A stretch of DNA of 64,000 bases, taken from NCBI GenBank assembly GCA_947463445.1, contig CANHRS010000003.1, positions 19,979 through 83,978 on the forward strand, in the 5' to 3' direction. Positions 34,517-45,044 of the stretch are shown piece by piece; within the stretch, counting starts at the first letter, position 1; each line of letters opens with the position of its first letter. The DNA is from Flavobacteriia bacterium. Lineage in GTDB: Bacteria > Bacteroidota > Bacteroidia > Flavobacteriales_D > Crocinitomicaceae. The translations under genes and the position numbers were made by a program. The notes beneath the pieces are model-generated. The model was not told the origin of the DNA. It saw only the letters and a list, made by a program, of their open reading frames with translations, and ran no database searches.

Positions 34517-35098
34517 TTATCTGTTTAAAAAATTTGTGACAATTGTTTCTGCTTTCGTGCAGGCATTTTCTAAATTATCGTTTTCTAAAATCACATCAAA
34601 TTTATATGCTAATGCTAATTCTTCTTCAGCACGCGCCATACGCATTTGTATTTTTTCTTCCGTTTCCGTACTTCTTGCGCGTAAACGTCGCTCTAACTCT
34701 CCAATAGAAGGTGCTTGCACAAAAATGGAAAGTGCTTGATCCCCCAACTTACTTTTTATATTTATTCCTCCCAAGACATCTACATCAAAGACAACTACTT
34801 TTCCCTCACTCCATAATTTTTCAACTACTTCGTGTAACGTTCCATAATAATTATTTGCATATACTTCTTCCCATTCCAAAAATGCATCCGCTTCGATTTT
34901 TTGCTTAAAGCCTTCCACGCCTAAAAAATGGTAATCATTACCATCCACTTCTCCTGGTCGAGGGTCTCTACTACATGCAGAAATGGAAAAAACTAAATTT
35001 GGAAAACGTTCCAATAAATAACGAACAATTGTAGTCTTCCCCGCACCTGATGGAGCTGAAAATAAGATACTTTTACCAGTAATTTTTGGTGTACTCAT
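34517..35098 (-). CDS. gmk: Guanylate kinase
   Basis: Gmk phosphorylates GMP to GDP. The 193-residue enzyme has P-loop SAPSGAGKTTIVRYLL near residues 14-29, the GMP-binding SACSRDPRPGEVDGNDYHF, and EWEEVYANNYYGT. Length and motifs are normal. It lies between yicC (3-base gap) and nadD (1-base gap), so it is in their operon. Confidence 0.96.
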   Translation of the reverse strand: MSTPKITGKSILFSAPSGAGKTTIVRYLLERFPNLVFSISACSRDPRPGEVDGNDYHFLGVEGFKQKIEADAFLEWEEVYANNYYGTLHEVVEKLWSEGKVVVFDVDVLGGINIKSKLGDQALSIFVQAPSIGELERRLRARSTETEEKIQMRMARAEEELALAYKFDVILENDNLENACTKAETIVTNFLNR

Positions 35099-35101
35099 AA
35101 T

Positions 35102-35974
35102 TTATAATGTATTCAATACTTGTTCTTTAATCTTCTCTAAAGCATCTTTCATATCTACTACTATTTTTTGTAATTCGACATGGTAACTTTTACTGCCTAA
35201 GGTATTTATTTCACGACCTAACTCTTGTGTAATAAATCCTAATTTTTTTCCTGCTGCAGGAAGTACCATTGTTTCCAAAAAATAATCTAAATGATTCGCT
35301 AAACGCATTTTTTCTTCGGAAACATCTAATTTTTCAATGTAGAAAATCAACTCTTGTTGAAAACGATTTTCATCAAAACCAACGACAGAACCTGCTTCTT
35401 CTAATCCTTTTCGCATCCGTTCTTTAATGATATCGATGCGCACAGATTCGTAGGAATCTACTTGTTTCAACAAACTTCTAATTTCTTCAATACGCTCTGT
35501 AAATTCTTTCTCTAAAGCTTGTCCTTCCTGACGACGAAACGTATTCAAATTCAAACATGCATCCGCAACAATGGTATGCACGAGAGCAAATTCCTCGTCA
35601 CTAACAGTAGTATCTTTTGTTTGGGTGTAAATTTCAGGCATACGTAAAACCATGGCTAAATAATCCGAACTAGACTCTCCGATTAACGCATTTGTTTCTT
35701 TTAAATCTTTGTAATATTCCTGTGCGAGCACTTTGTTTATTTCCACCGATTTTGAAACACCAATACTTTCGATTTGAATGTTTAGTTCTACCTTTCCCCT
35801 ATCTAAGGCATTGGTCACATATTGACGGATTTCTAATTCTTTTTCACGATATGGACTTGCAATACGGGTGTACAAATCCATACTTTTACTATTCAACGAT
35901 CTAATCTCTACGCTGATTTTTTTATCTTCAAAGGAGCCGGAAGCTTTTCCATATCCTGTCATTGAATGTAACAT
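35102..35974 (-). CDS. yicC: YicC family endoribonuclease-like protein
   Basis: A 290-residue YicC protein. Its N-terminus MLHSMTGYGKASGSFEDKKI matches the family start M-x-x-S-M-T-G-[YF]-G, and the C-terminal part ends with a motif like KKLGFITQELGREINTLGSKS. YicC has been described as an RNA-cleaving stress protein in E. coli. It forms the first gene of the yicC-gmk-nadD operon. No clear TAnnTTTG element lies in the 151 bases upstream. Confidence 0.9.
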   Translation of the reverse strand: MLHSMTGYGKASGSFEDKKISVEIRSLNSKSMDLYTRIASPYREKELEIRQYVTNALDRGKVELNIQIESIGVSKSVEINKVLAQEYYKDLKETNALIGESSSDYLAMVLRMPEIYTQTKDTTVSDEEFALVHTIVADACLNLNTFRRQEGQALEKEFTERIEEIRSLLKQVDSYESVRIDIIKERMRKGLEEAGSVVGFDENRFQQELIFYIEKLDVSEEKMRLANHLDYFLETMVLPAAGKKLGFITQELGREINTLGSKSYHVELQKIVVDMKDALEKIKEQVLNTL

Positions 35975-36125
35975 ATTTGCTCTATTTTTAAAGTAAAATT
36001 ACCACAAAGAATAACTTTTTGAACGCATCGACAAAACTATTTTTTAGGATAGTTGTTTTTGACATGTTCGACTTCCTACATATTTCGTAATTTAGTGGCA
36101 TAATCTTAATTTTTAATAGCCAGAA

Positions 36126-37076
36126 ATGAAAGTTATAGATCACTTAAACGAAGCAAAATCAACCCTATTTTCATTTGAAATTTTACCTCCTTTAAAAGGA
36201 AAAAGTATTCAATCTATCTTTGATGGTATCGATCCTTTAATGGAATTCAAGCCAAAATATATTAACGTAACCTACCACCGCGAGGAATATATTTTTAAAG
36301 AACGTGATAATGGTCTACTTGAAAAAATAGCCATTCGTAAACGTCCAGGTACCGTAGGTATTTGTGCTGCTATTATGAATAAATACCAAGTGGATGCAGT
36401 TCCTCACTTAATTTGTGGAGGATTTAGTAAAGAAGAAACGGAGAATGCTTTAATTGATCTACAGTTTTTAGGCATCGATAATGTACTTGCTTTACGTGGT
36501 GATTCCATCAAAACAGAAAGCGCATTTAGACCTCATCCAGAAGGCCACTCATACGCCGTTGATTTGATCAAACAGGTAGTAGAAATGAATTCTGGAAAAT
36601 ATATCACCGAAGATTTCCAATTAGAACCAACTAACTATTGTATTGGTACTGCTGGATATCCAGAAAAGCATTTTGAAGCAATGAACTTAAGTACAGACTT
36701 ACAGTATTTAAAAGCAAAAGTAGATGCAGGTGCTGAATATATCGTCACACAAATGTTTTTTGACAACCAAAAATTCTTTGACTTTGTAGATGCTTGTCGT
36801 GCGATTGGTATTACAATTCCTATTATTCCTGGAATTAAACCGATAAAAACATTAAATCATACTACTTTCCTTCCTAAATTATTTCATATTGACTATCCAG
36901 AAGCATTGGCGAAAGAATTGTTAAAATGTAAAAATAACGAAGCGGTGAAGCATTTGGGTATTGAATGGGGAATCCAACAATCGAAAGAATTAAAGGCACA
37001 AAATGTACCTGGTATTCACTATTATACCATGTCTAATTCAGATGAAGTGAAAGCAATTGCTTCTCAAGTTTTTTAA
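36126..37076 (+). CDS. metF: 5,10-methylenetetrahydrofolate reductase
   Basis: MetF reduces methylene-THF to 5-methyl-THF for methionine synthesis. The 316-residue FAD-dependent TIM barrel starts with TLFSFEILPPLKGKSI, the usual E-x-x-P-P motif. It also has NVLALRGD for folate/FAD binding, YIVTQMFFDNQKFFDF and PIIPGIKPI. Its length is normal. The gene has an exported-protein gene 8 bases downstream, probably co-transcribed. No good -7 element is visible upstream. Confidence 0.94.
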   Translation: MKVIDHLNEAKSTLFSFEILPPLKGKSIQSIFDGIDPLMEFKPKYINVTYHREEYIFKERDNGLLEKIAIRKRPGTVGICAAIMNKYQVDAVPHLICGGFSKEETENALIDLQFLGIDNVLALRGDSIKTESAFRPHPEGHSYAVDLIKQVVEMNSGKYITEDFQLEPTNYCIGTAGYPEKHFEAMNLSTDLQYLKAKVDAGAEYIVTQMFFDNQKFFDFVDACRAIGITIPIIPGIKPIKTLNHTTFLPKLFHIDYPEALAKELLKCKNNEAVKHLGIEWGIQQSKELKAQNVPGIHYYTMSNSDEVKAIASQVF

Positions 37077-37084
37077 TTTTTATT

Positions 37085-37624
37085 ATGCGTAACTATTTCC
37101 TATTGTGCTTATTAATTTTTGTTGGTAGCATTTCTTTTTCTCAAAACAAGCACATACAGCTTACCAATGGATTAATTGTAGCTCAATTAGATAGACCAGA
37201 AGAAAAGTTTACTTTAGAAATAAATTTAGCAGAATTATTTGCGAATGAGGGTGTTCAAGTTATTCCATCTTTAAACATTCTAAAACAAGGTGAAATCGCT
37301 TCCGTGTTAGCTTCTGACTCAATTAATCTATTATTACAATCTAAAAATGTAGATACATACATTTTAGTTTCTATCCGTGGATTTGATAAAAACTTTAAAC
37401 CATCCACTCATTTTGAAAGTTTAGCAAACGAGTTAGCATCAAGCCACCTTTTCCCATTATTTCGCGACGAAATTATGTCTATTACTTTTGAATTCACATT
37501 TTACCGAAACGGACAAGTAATTGCCAATGAATTGCTTCGTTTAAAAAATGTAGATTCCAAAGATAAGGTCATGAAAAAATTGCGCAAGAAATTACCGAAG
37601 TTGATTTCCAATTGGAAGGTGTAA
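37085..37624 (+). CDS. Exported protein of unknown function
   Basis: A 179-residue protein with signal peptide MRNYFLLCLLIFVGSISFSQ, followed by an alpha/beta segment with no motif I can name. It includes EEKFTLEINLAELFANEGV and a basic C-terminus, KVMKKLRKKLPKLISNWKV. It could be a periplasmic or surface protein. It lies 8 bases after metF. A 50-base palindrome fills the whole gap up to the sprA stop. Confidence 0.55.
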   Translation: MRNYFLLCLLIFVGSISFSQNKHIQLTNGLIVAQLDRPEEKFTLEINLAELFANEGVQVIPSLNILKQGEIASVLASDSINLLLQSKNVDTYILVSIRGFDKNFKPSTHFESLANELASSHLFPLFRDEIMSITFEFTFYRNGQVIANELLRLKNVDSKDKVMKKLRKKLPKLISNWKV

Positions 37625-37673
37625 TTTTAATACTGTAGGGATATGGCATGCTATATCCCTACAGTATTAAAAT
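37624..37673. repeat. Convergent-gene palindrome, copy 2
   Basis: Two perfectly complementary 21-base arms (37624-37644 and 37653-37673) around GGCATGCT, itself nearly palindromic. The left arm begins on the last base of one stop codon, and the right arm ends one base before the sprA stop. Core TGTAGGGATA and TATCCCTACA as in copies 1 and 3. It probably terminates both transcripts. Confidence 0.92.
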
Positions 37674-40600
37674 CTATATACCCGCTAAATTCAATCTCAA
37701 TTTCAATCCAGCACTTGTATTAGAAGTAGGATAAGAGGTTGCTACTTTCGGTCTATTGATTACCTGATCATAATACATCATCAATGTTAAATTAGGTCCT
37801 AGATTATAATCCATAGAAGACTTAATGGATATAACCATTTGACCTGCTGTAGCCTGATTTGTATTTTCTACAATCTTACGGATAACTGTGAAATTATCTC
37901 TAAACGAAAAGTCGAAACGTATATTTAAATCGTTTTCAGGTATTTTACCTTGAATTTTAAATGGGAACTTTACTTTCGAGAATTTTACTCCAGAACCAAA
38001 AACCCATTCTTTAGACAGAATTTCGGTTACTTGTTGATTGCTTAAAGCTAAAGATGCATTACGATCCTTTTTATATTCTACTTTCGTTATCAAACCTTGG
38101 CCTAAGAAATTCCAAGTAGCATCAAAACCAAATAATGGAGAAAAACGTTCAGTCAACGCAACATTTTGAATTTGGCGTTCTGAAATAAAATTCGTGTTTA
38201 AATCCAACGTGGAAGGATTACCAGACGCATCTAGCTCCGCTTTTAGGTTGGTTTGTATTCCAGAAATACTAACGCTAGAGGCATATGCGTGACGTAAAGT
38301 AATATTTTTAGTGCGTTTCTTAAAAAATTCCATTTTAGAAAACCCATTATAATTTATTGACCAATTAGGTAAAGGTAGTGCTGCTAATGGATTTATATTT
38401 CTAGTTGACATCTTGTTATTCGTATAAGAAGTCAAGAATGACCCAACTAAAACTTCTTGTTGCGTAGAACCATACCCTTTCGCATAACCATTTGTAACGA
38501 CACTTGAATTTGGATTTTTATTTCCTAATAACTGACTAACCTGCTCCCTATTATTACGCAATGCAGTAAAAGAAGAAGATTGATAATTATCCTCCGTTTT
38601 TATAAATGAAGACCGTAAAGCAATTGTAGAATATGTCAAGGTACCAGTTTCTACCAAACTTTGATTCTGATAGCTTTGTGTAGAATCATTCCAACGAAAG
38701 AAATCACTAGAATTCATAGAATAATTTCGATTAAAATTGAATTCAATAGACACATCTTTCAAAGGCTCAACTGTCATTCTTCCTGAGATATTTTGCGAAT
38801 GCGTGAGCGTATGTTGTTTATTTAAGGCTTGATTTTTTACTAACCAACCATTATCCGCAGCAGTTCGAGCAAAATCATAGGCTGTTTTTTTACCATATAT
38901 ATCATAGGTTTGTTGACCAAACAAGAAACCTGTCAGTGCGCTTGGAGGAGTAGCAGGCATTCCTAAATAGCGTGTCTCTAAATTATATCCTGGTAGCAAT
39001 GTACCATCATTTAAGGCGTAAGTTCCAGAAATAGATCGTACACTCATCACCGCACGACCAATAGTAGCAACAACTGTATTTACGGGTTCTTTAGCACGCT
39101 TTTCCCGCTTAGCCTCTCTTTTTTCCTGTCTAACTAATTTCCGACGGATACGATCTTCTTTCCTTTTTTCCTTTCTAGTTAATTGATTATATGGTTTACC
39201 AAAAGATGTGACATTTGGATCAAATTTTGTTGGTTTTTTAGGCAATACATCTTGCTTAGACGATAATTGTGGGCGCGTATTCGTTTTACCACTTTCTATA
39301 ATTTTCTTAAGATATGGTACTTTAGAATAAAAATTTGTCAAGTTTAAAGTAGAAGTTAAATTTACCACACGGCTATTTTGCACCGTATTTCCAAATTGAC
39401 TTTGACCTAAAGGAGCACGCTGCCAATTAAAAGTACCGCTGTACTTTGTCGATGCGGTCACAAAATCTAATAAAGGAATTTTATCAAATGGTAGATTATA
39501 ACTAAATGCATAATCATGGGTATAATCCATTGTTTTTCCTAATGTATTCAACTGACGCTTTATCGTATCTAGAAAAATTTTATATCCTTCAGGATCCGCT
39601 TTTTTATCTACACGACCATTCGATTCATCAAAAATAGCGCGATCAGATGCGTTAAAGGTAAACTTTAGATTTTTTGTGATATCATACCCTAAACTATACG
39701 AACGGTTCCACGTAAATGATTTAACATAAACAGGCGTAAACTCATACGTAGGTGCTAAGTTATTACGTACTTTGCGTTCATTATAATTTCGTAAAACATC
39801 ATTATTCATCGAAATTGTTTTTGGTGTCAAGTATAAATTAGCATCTTTTAGGATATTCCACCATTTGGATTTCTGCATGAATTTTACCTTTTTAAATGGC
39901 TCGATAGGTTTTGCAGTAAAACTATAACTATACGTCAATGCACTTTTCCAACTTCTTGTTCGATCATAATCTATATTAAAATCCCGTTTGTATGTTTCAT
40001 TATATCCATAAGTAGTAGAAAAATTGGATATATTCCAAAAATGAGGTTTCGCATCAGGATTAGCCTCTTTACGAACATTGGTGAAATTATACGATCTTCT
40101 TTCTGTAAAATCCTGCCCAGATTTAGCACGTTCATTTTTTTCTACTAGAGGATAATCATTCAATTTGATATCTGGATTAAAAGGATCATATTCAGGATTA
40201 ATTATACCTAAATTATACCCATAAAAAAACGGTAAAGAAATTTTTAGCTTACTGCCTAAAAATTGACCCAATTGCATGGTAGTATTAAAATCAAAACCTA
40301 TTTGTTCGTTCCTTTGTCTCTCTTGAACTCGACTTTCTATAGACCCCCAATTTAGGCCAGAATAATTTCCAGAAACAGATACGTTTGCAAAATCAGCTGC
40401 TTGAACTTGCATTCTACCTACAGCAGCTGAACCTCCATTACTCTGGAAGTCGGTTAAGCGTAACTCATTTATCCAAATATTACCACATTTAGACAAACCA
40501 TCATCGTTCCATAATTTATTATTCTCTATTGCTGGATTTCGAACTCCAATCATTATTGTTTTAATGCCTTGTAAATTGGGACTCCCTTTTACCTTAAGAT

Positions 40601-43600
40601 AACGCTTAGGGTTAGCTGGATCTACCATCACATATTCAGTTGTATTAGTAGTAGTTGAATTAGGATTTTCTGTTACGCTATTTCGTTTTTTCTTAACTAG
40701 TAGTAAATTGTCAAAATCAATTTCCAAATTATTAACATCTGGCCAAATTTCATCCGGTGTAGATACTGGAGAACCCTTCAATGCTGTCTCATTCCAATCA
40801 GTCGTTGCCAATGGCATTTCATACTCATAATAATTATCGGTAAAATCAGAGCCTAAACGCACAAATAAAGTAAGATCATTCGATTTTAACGGACTAGATT
40901 TAGTTATTTCTTCCGCATGCACAAACATTTTTAATTTCTTGTAGGTACGCACATCAAATTGGACATTTTTATATGCAGCTCTAGCGGAACCATCTTTTAA
41001 ATTACATACCTCAAAAGAAAGAGATTGTTCATTCATTTGACGTTGTTGTACTTGGGAAGGATCAATCTCACGTAATATTCCTGGAGGTAAGACATAATTT
41101 ACAGGAGTTCTAGCTGCATTTTCTTCGAAGTTTACTGCAGAAATATTAAATGTTGTCAAATTAGGATCTGTTTGAAATGTTTCACCTGGTAAATTTAAAT
41201 CGCCTAAATATTTTCTCCATTCCCCACGAATAAATTCTAATCGTGCAAATCGAACAACCACTTCTTCATTAAAATCTTTCAAAAACATACGCATAAAACG
41301 TATGGAACGGAAATCAGAAATACCATTGATAATTTTTTGTGGTTCACGAACAGGTACCTTAAATTGTATCCATTTTTCCACCTTATTACCTACTGGTACA
41401 TCTACAATATTGGTAATGTAATTTTTACCAACTTCTAAATCTTTGGAACGTAAACTCACTTTATATTGATAATAACTCTCGGATTCTGATAGGTTATTGT
41501 CTTGATTTAAATCCTCTACATCTGGCAAATTAGTAGCTTGGGTAGTATAACCAGCAGCATTTATTTTGGCTGACATTTCCAACGAAGGTGAATTTCCTTG
41601 GTGTCTATTAAAACGTTTATAACGCGTTAATATATCTGCCTTTTCACTATCATACCCATCACTTCTATAATACGTATAATCATCATTTGATGGATCTGAT
41701 AATATCTTGTCTTTCACTTCAGGTGCTAAAATTGGATTATTTTGAACCCATTTTACATAGGATGCATAATTCGTTTTTTCAGCATCGTTATTCCAACCAT
41801 CTAACCCAATATCTTGATACTCCAAACTTGTTGGATTTGGATCAAATGCATTAATAACCACATTTTGTGTGGAAACACGCGCCCACTGCGTAATATCTAT
41901 ATTATCTGTTGTAGTAGTTGTGGCTGTAGGTAATCCATTTTCAAACGCTTTTCGAGAATCTGGTAATACATCTTCGGAAATATTTCCTAAATTAAAATAT
42001 AAATCTCCCCCCGAATGTAGAGAATTAGGATCTGCTTTTTCAGCATCTTCATTAAATGGATTTAAAATCCAAAATTGGATAAATTCAATGTTTGATAACT
42101 CAAAATCATTAGTACTTAAAGAGCGCATAATTCCCCCCCATTTGGATGCAGGATTTTGAAATTTTCCTAGTTTATCCAACATAGAGGTTGTATCATAATT
42201 ATACATACCGCGTTCTTTCGGATAATAAGCTAAATCTAATACTGGAATATTTTGGAAAGTACCCGTTTGTTGTTGTAAGTTCGGAAACAACTCTTTCTGA
42301 TACACAACACGCATCCTACTATCTGATAACATTTGTGGATTATCAATTATGTGTTTAGGAGTTGTGTTACCTGCTTGATAAAACATCGGATCAATTAAAT
42401 ACCAAGCAATATTTGCACGTTTAAAACCAGCACTTAAATCTTTATTTTCGGCTTCTGGGAATAAATCAGGTTGATTCTGTGGTATAGAAGCCAATTTCCA
42501 AGCTGTTTGTGTACGTAAATCAATCGTACTTTGACTCCCTTCAAAATCATCCACATAGGAAATACCTGTTGCAGAAATTGCTTTTGGTGTACCTGGAATT
42601 AAATGTGCCACTTCTCCAGTAAAGGAGATAGAAGATTTAGCTCTGGTAGATAATAATGGCAATAAATCTACAGCTTTTGTTAGAAATGGTAGATCGTGTT
42701 TAAATGCAATATCAAAACCAATCATATTATTTTTAAATGGTTCAGAACCAATATCTACTTTTTGCGTTATTGGACGTTCTGTCATACGCATCCAGGTTGC
42801 TCCAATATTAAAATCTTTATTAAAACGATAATTTAAATGGGTCCCGAGCATGGATCGCGCCTGAAAGCCAAACACAGAATTACTTTCAACGGAAACTTTT
42901 ATAGGTGTATTTGACTCTAATACCCCTGTATTTAGAATTTTAACACGACCTAAATTATAATCAACAGTATAATCAGTACCTTCTACTAATTTTATTCCAC
43001 CCGCAGTTACCGAAACTGCTCCTTGTGGAACATTTAAAGCGTTTAACGGAATGTCTGAACTAACGGATGACTGATATTGACCTTTAAAAATAAACCTATT
43101 TTTTGCTGGAATTTGTTGAGCAGCAGTTTTAGTAGAATCATATAATTCAGTAAACGCAATTTTATCAACTGTAGTAATTGGAATACCTTTTGCAAGCATT
43201 TTTTGACGCAAGGTTTGACCAAAAGGTTCAATCGTAGTGAAATATACACGTCCATTTTTTGGATTTATAGTTCCGCCATTATCTGCCTTATTCCCATTGA
43301 AATTTACAGGTGAAAAATCAAATAAACCATCCGAAAAAGGTTGATTATTGACATTCATTTTATCCATTCCCAATAAAGAAACCAACTGTTCTTTATCTAA
43401 ACCATCATACGGGAAAAAATTTACAGGTAAACTTGTTGCCGGATTGTTATATAATACATCCAAACGAAATCCATTTCTATCCAAAGAATAAGCACCTATC
43501 GAATAGACGTTTTTCATCATCAAATCCCAAATTTTATTCTTAGGATTAGTCAAGGTTGGCTTCAATAATTTTAAGAAAAGTGCACTTTTACCATCTACTC

Positions 43601-45041
43601 CATCCGTAGAAAATTGTCCTACTTGATAGGTTTTTCCTTGATAGGTATATTCATATGCAACCGCTAATACCTCATCATTAATAATTGGTTGGTTAAGCGA
43701 AATATATCCTAATAATGCATTGTACGAATATTCCTGATCTGTTAGTTTTCGTGCGTTTTCAACCTTCTCATATTCTACAGTCTGCTTAAATGGACCAGGT
43801 GCAGTTACTACATTAGATAAAGTCGTAACAGCATTTGAAAACCCTTTAATTTGATCTTGCATCAACAACCATGAGTATAAATCATTGGAATTATTATCTG
43901 GAAATATAGAAGAAGAAAAGTTCGTTGGACCAGGATTTGTACCTTGCACATTTTGTGGTAAGGCCTCCCCTAAATCGGTAAATGCAACAATGTTACGTGT
44001 ATTTAACGTACTATTTACGCGATTCGTTAACCACACTTCCATTCGTGTGATATTGATTTGAGAATTTACAATAGGTAATTGCGCCATTGCAGTATCATAG
44101 GCATTTCGAAAGTAATGCCCAATAAAATAGTGGCGATTTGCTTCGTAATTATCTGCCGACAATTCAAAATTTTGAACTTGCGCCTTTCCAGCAACATTTA
44201 TTTCTGTTTTCTTACCTTTGGAAGAAGCTATTACATTATCAATAGTTAATTTTCCAAATTTCCATTGTGTTTTTACACCAAATAACGTTTGTGAACCTTG
44301 AATTAAGGAAGTGGTTAAAGGCAATGAAACATTCCCTAATTCAATTTTCTGCAAAATTTGATCTTCATCTCCAGTATATCCTAACTTGGTAACATTCTCG
44401 AAATCAAAAGAAGCTTGACTATTATAACTCGTACTTAATTTTAATTTAGTTCCTATTTGACCAACTAAATTTATTTGCATATTTTGCTGAAAATCAAAAC
44501 GCGTCAAACGCCTTTGCGCCACTGGTAAAATTGGATTATCCAGACGCGAATGATTTAATCCCATCGATACTTCAACCGACCCCTGTGGCTTTATACTAAT
44601 TTCATCGGAACCAAAAAAGTTAGCAAATCCTTTTCCTCCAACTTTAATTGGTGGAACTAAGGGTTGACCAGATTCAGTTTGTGCATCAATTTTATCTTTA
44701 AAATTATTTGCTAAAGATTTTTTACGCTCATACTCTAAGTACTCTTTCAATGTCATCATTGAAGGATTACGATAATTTATAGGTGTACCATCTCCTAAAG
44801 TTTCCTTAAAAACATACTTACGTAAAATTGGATCATAAACGATCGTTTGTTTTAACTTACTTGGATCCCCCAAATCAAATCGTTGTGGAGCAGTTTCTGA
44901 TGGATCGTAGGTTTTCTTTATTGGAAAAGGTAATGGTTTGGTAACATCTTGAGCAAATAAACTGACATAAAACAAAGATAGCAAGGTAATAATAATCACC
45001 TTGCTACAATTTTGTTTATAGCACTTTATACGCTTACTCAA
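37674..45041 (-). CDS. sprA: Cell-surface protein SprA, T9SS outer-membrane translocon
   Basis: SprA forms the very large outer-membrane channel of the type IX secretion system. The 2455-residue product is of family size. The earliest possible start is a TTG at 45041, two codons after the ruvA stop in the same frame; a GTG at 44999 is the alternative. The TTG start gives a lysine-rich n-region before the hydrophobic VIIITLLSLFYVSLFA, then the repeated Tyr/Phe/Thr beta-strand pattern of a large barrel. A very basic patch lies around residues 1940-1985 (KEKRKEDRIRRK, KREAKREKRAK). It is the last gene of maeB-ruvA-sprA, each separated by 3 bases. Confidence 0.93.
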   Translation of the reverse strand: MSKRIKCYKQNCSKVIIITLLSLFYVSLFAQDVTKPLPFPIKKTYDPSETAPQRFDLGDPSKLKQTIVYDPILRKYVFKETLGDGTPINYRNPSMMTLKEYLEYERKKSLANNFKDKIDAQTESGQPLVPPIKVGGKGFANFFGSDEISIKPQGSVEVSMGLNHSRLDNPILPVAQRRLTRFDFQQNMQINLVGQIGTKLKLSTSYNSQASFDFENVTKLGYTGDEDQILQKIELGNVSLPLTTSLIQGSQTLFGVKTQWKFGKLTIDNVIASSKGKKTEINVAGKAQVQNFELSADNYEANRHYFIGHYFRNAYDTAMAQLPIVNSQINITRMEVWLTNRVNSTLNTRNIVAFTDLGEALPQNVQGTNPGPTNFSSSIFPDNNSNDLYSWLLMQDQIKGFSNAVTTLSNVVTAPGPFKQTVEYEKVENARKLTDQEYSYNALLGYISLNQPIINDEVLAVAYEYTYQGKTYQVGQFSTDGVDGKSALFLKLLKPTLTNPKNKIWDLMMKNVYSIGAYSLDRNGFRLDVLYNNPATSLPVNFFPYDGLDKEQLVSLLGMDKMNVNNQPFSDGLFDFSPVNFNGNKADNGGTINPKNGRVYFTTIEPFGQTLRQKMLAKGIPITTVDKIAFTELYDSTKTAAQQIPAKNRFIFKGQYQSSVSSDIPLNALNVPQGAVSVTAGGIKLVEGTDYTVDYNLGRVKILNTGVLESNTPIKVSVESNSVFGFQARSMLGTHLNYRFNKDFNIGATWMRMTERPITQKVDIGSEPFKNNMIGFDIAFKHDLPFLTKAVDLLPLLSTRAKSSISFTGEVAHLIPGTPKAISATGISYVDDFEGSQSTIDLRTQTAWKLASIPQNQPDLFPEAENKDLSAGFKRANIAWYLIDPMFYQAGNTTPKHIIDNPQMLSDSRMRVVYQKELFPNLQQQTGTFQNIPVLDLAYYPKERGMYNYDTTSMLDKLGKFQNPASKWGGIMRSLSTNDFELSNIEFIQFWILNPFNEDAEKADPNSLHSGGDLYFNLGNISEDVLPDSRKAFENGLPTATTTTTDNIDITQWARVSTQNVVINAFDPNPTSLEYQDIGLDGWNNDAEKTNYASYVKWVQNNPILAPEVKDKILSDPSNDDYTYYRSDGYDSEKADILTRYKRFNRHQGNSPSLEMSAKINAAGYTTQATNLPDVEDLNQDNNLSESESYYQYKVSLRSKDLEVGKNYITNIVDVPVGNKVEKWIQFKVPVREPQKIINGISDFRSIRFMRMFLKDFNEEVVVRFARLEFIRGEWRKYLGDLNLPGETFQTDPNLTTFNISAVNFEENAARTPVNYVLPPGILREIDPSQVQQRQMNEQSLSFEVCNLKDGSARAAYKNVQFDVRTYKKLKMFVHAEEITKSSPLKSNDLTLFVRLGSDFTDNYYEYEMPLATTDWNETALKGSPVSTPDEIWPDVNNLEIDFDNLLLVKKKRNSVTENPNSTTTNTTEYVMVDPANPKRYLKVKGSPNLQGIKTIMIGVRNPAIENNKLWNDDGLSKCGNIWINELRLTDFQSNGGSAAVGRMQVQAADFANVSVSGNYSGLNWGSIESRVQERQRNEQIGFDFNTTMQLGQFLGSKLKISLPFFYGYNLGIINPEYDPFNPDIKLNDYPLVEKNERAKSGQDFTERRSYNFTNVRKEANPDAKPHFWNISNFSTTYGYNETYKRDFNIDYDRTRSWKSALTYSYSFTAKPIEPFKKVKFMQKSKWWNILKDANLYLTPKTISMNNDVLRNYNERKVRNNLAPTYEFTPVYVKSFTWNRSYSLGYDITKNLKFTFNASDRAIFDESNGRVDKKADPEGYKIFLDTIKRQLNTLGKTMDYTHDYAFSYNLPFDKIPLLDFVTASTKYSGTFNWQRAPLGQSQFGNTVQNSRVVNLTSTLNLTNFYSKVPYLKKIIESGKTNTRPQLSSKQDVLPKKPTKFDPNVTSFGKPYNQLTRKEKRKEDRIRRKLVRQEKREAKREKRAKEPVNTVVATIGRAVMSVRSISGTYALNDGTLLPGYNLETRYLGMPATPPSALTGFLFGQQTYDIYGKKTAYDFARTAADNGWLVKNQALNKQHTLTHSQNISGRMTVEPLKDVSIEFNFNRNYSMNSSDFFRWNDSTQSYQNQSLVETGTLTYSTIALRSSFIKTEDNYQSSSFTALRNNREQVSQLLGNKNPNSSVVTNGYAKGYGSTQQEVLVGSFLTSYTNNKMSTRNINPLAALPLPNWSINYNGFSKMEFFKKRTKNITLRHAYASSVSISGIQTNLKAELDASGNPSTLDLNTNFISERQIQNVALTERFSPLFGFDATWNFLGQGLITKVEYKKDRNASLALSNQQVTEILSKEWVFGSGVKFSKVKFPFKIQGKIPENDLNIRFDFSFRDNFTVIRKIVENTNQATAGQMVISIKSSMDYNLGPNLTLMMYYDQVINRPKVATSYPTSNTSAGLKLRLNLAGI

Positions 45042-45044
45042 TGT

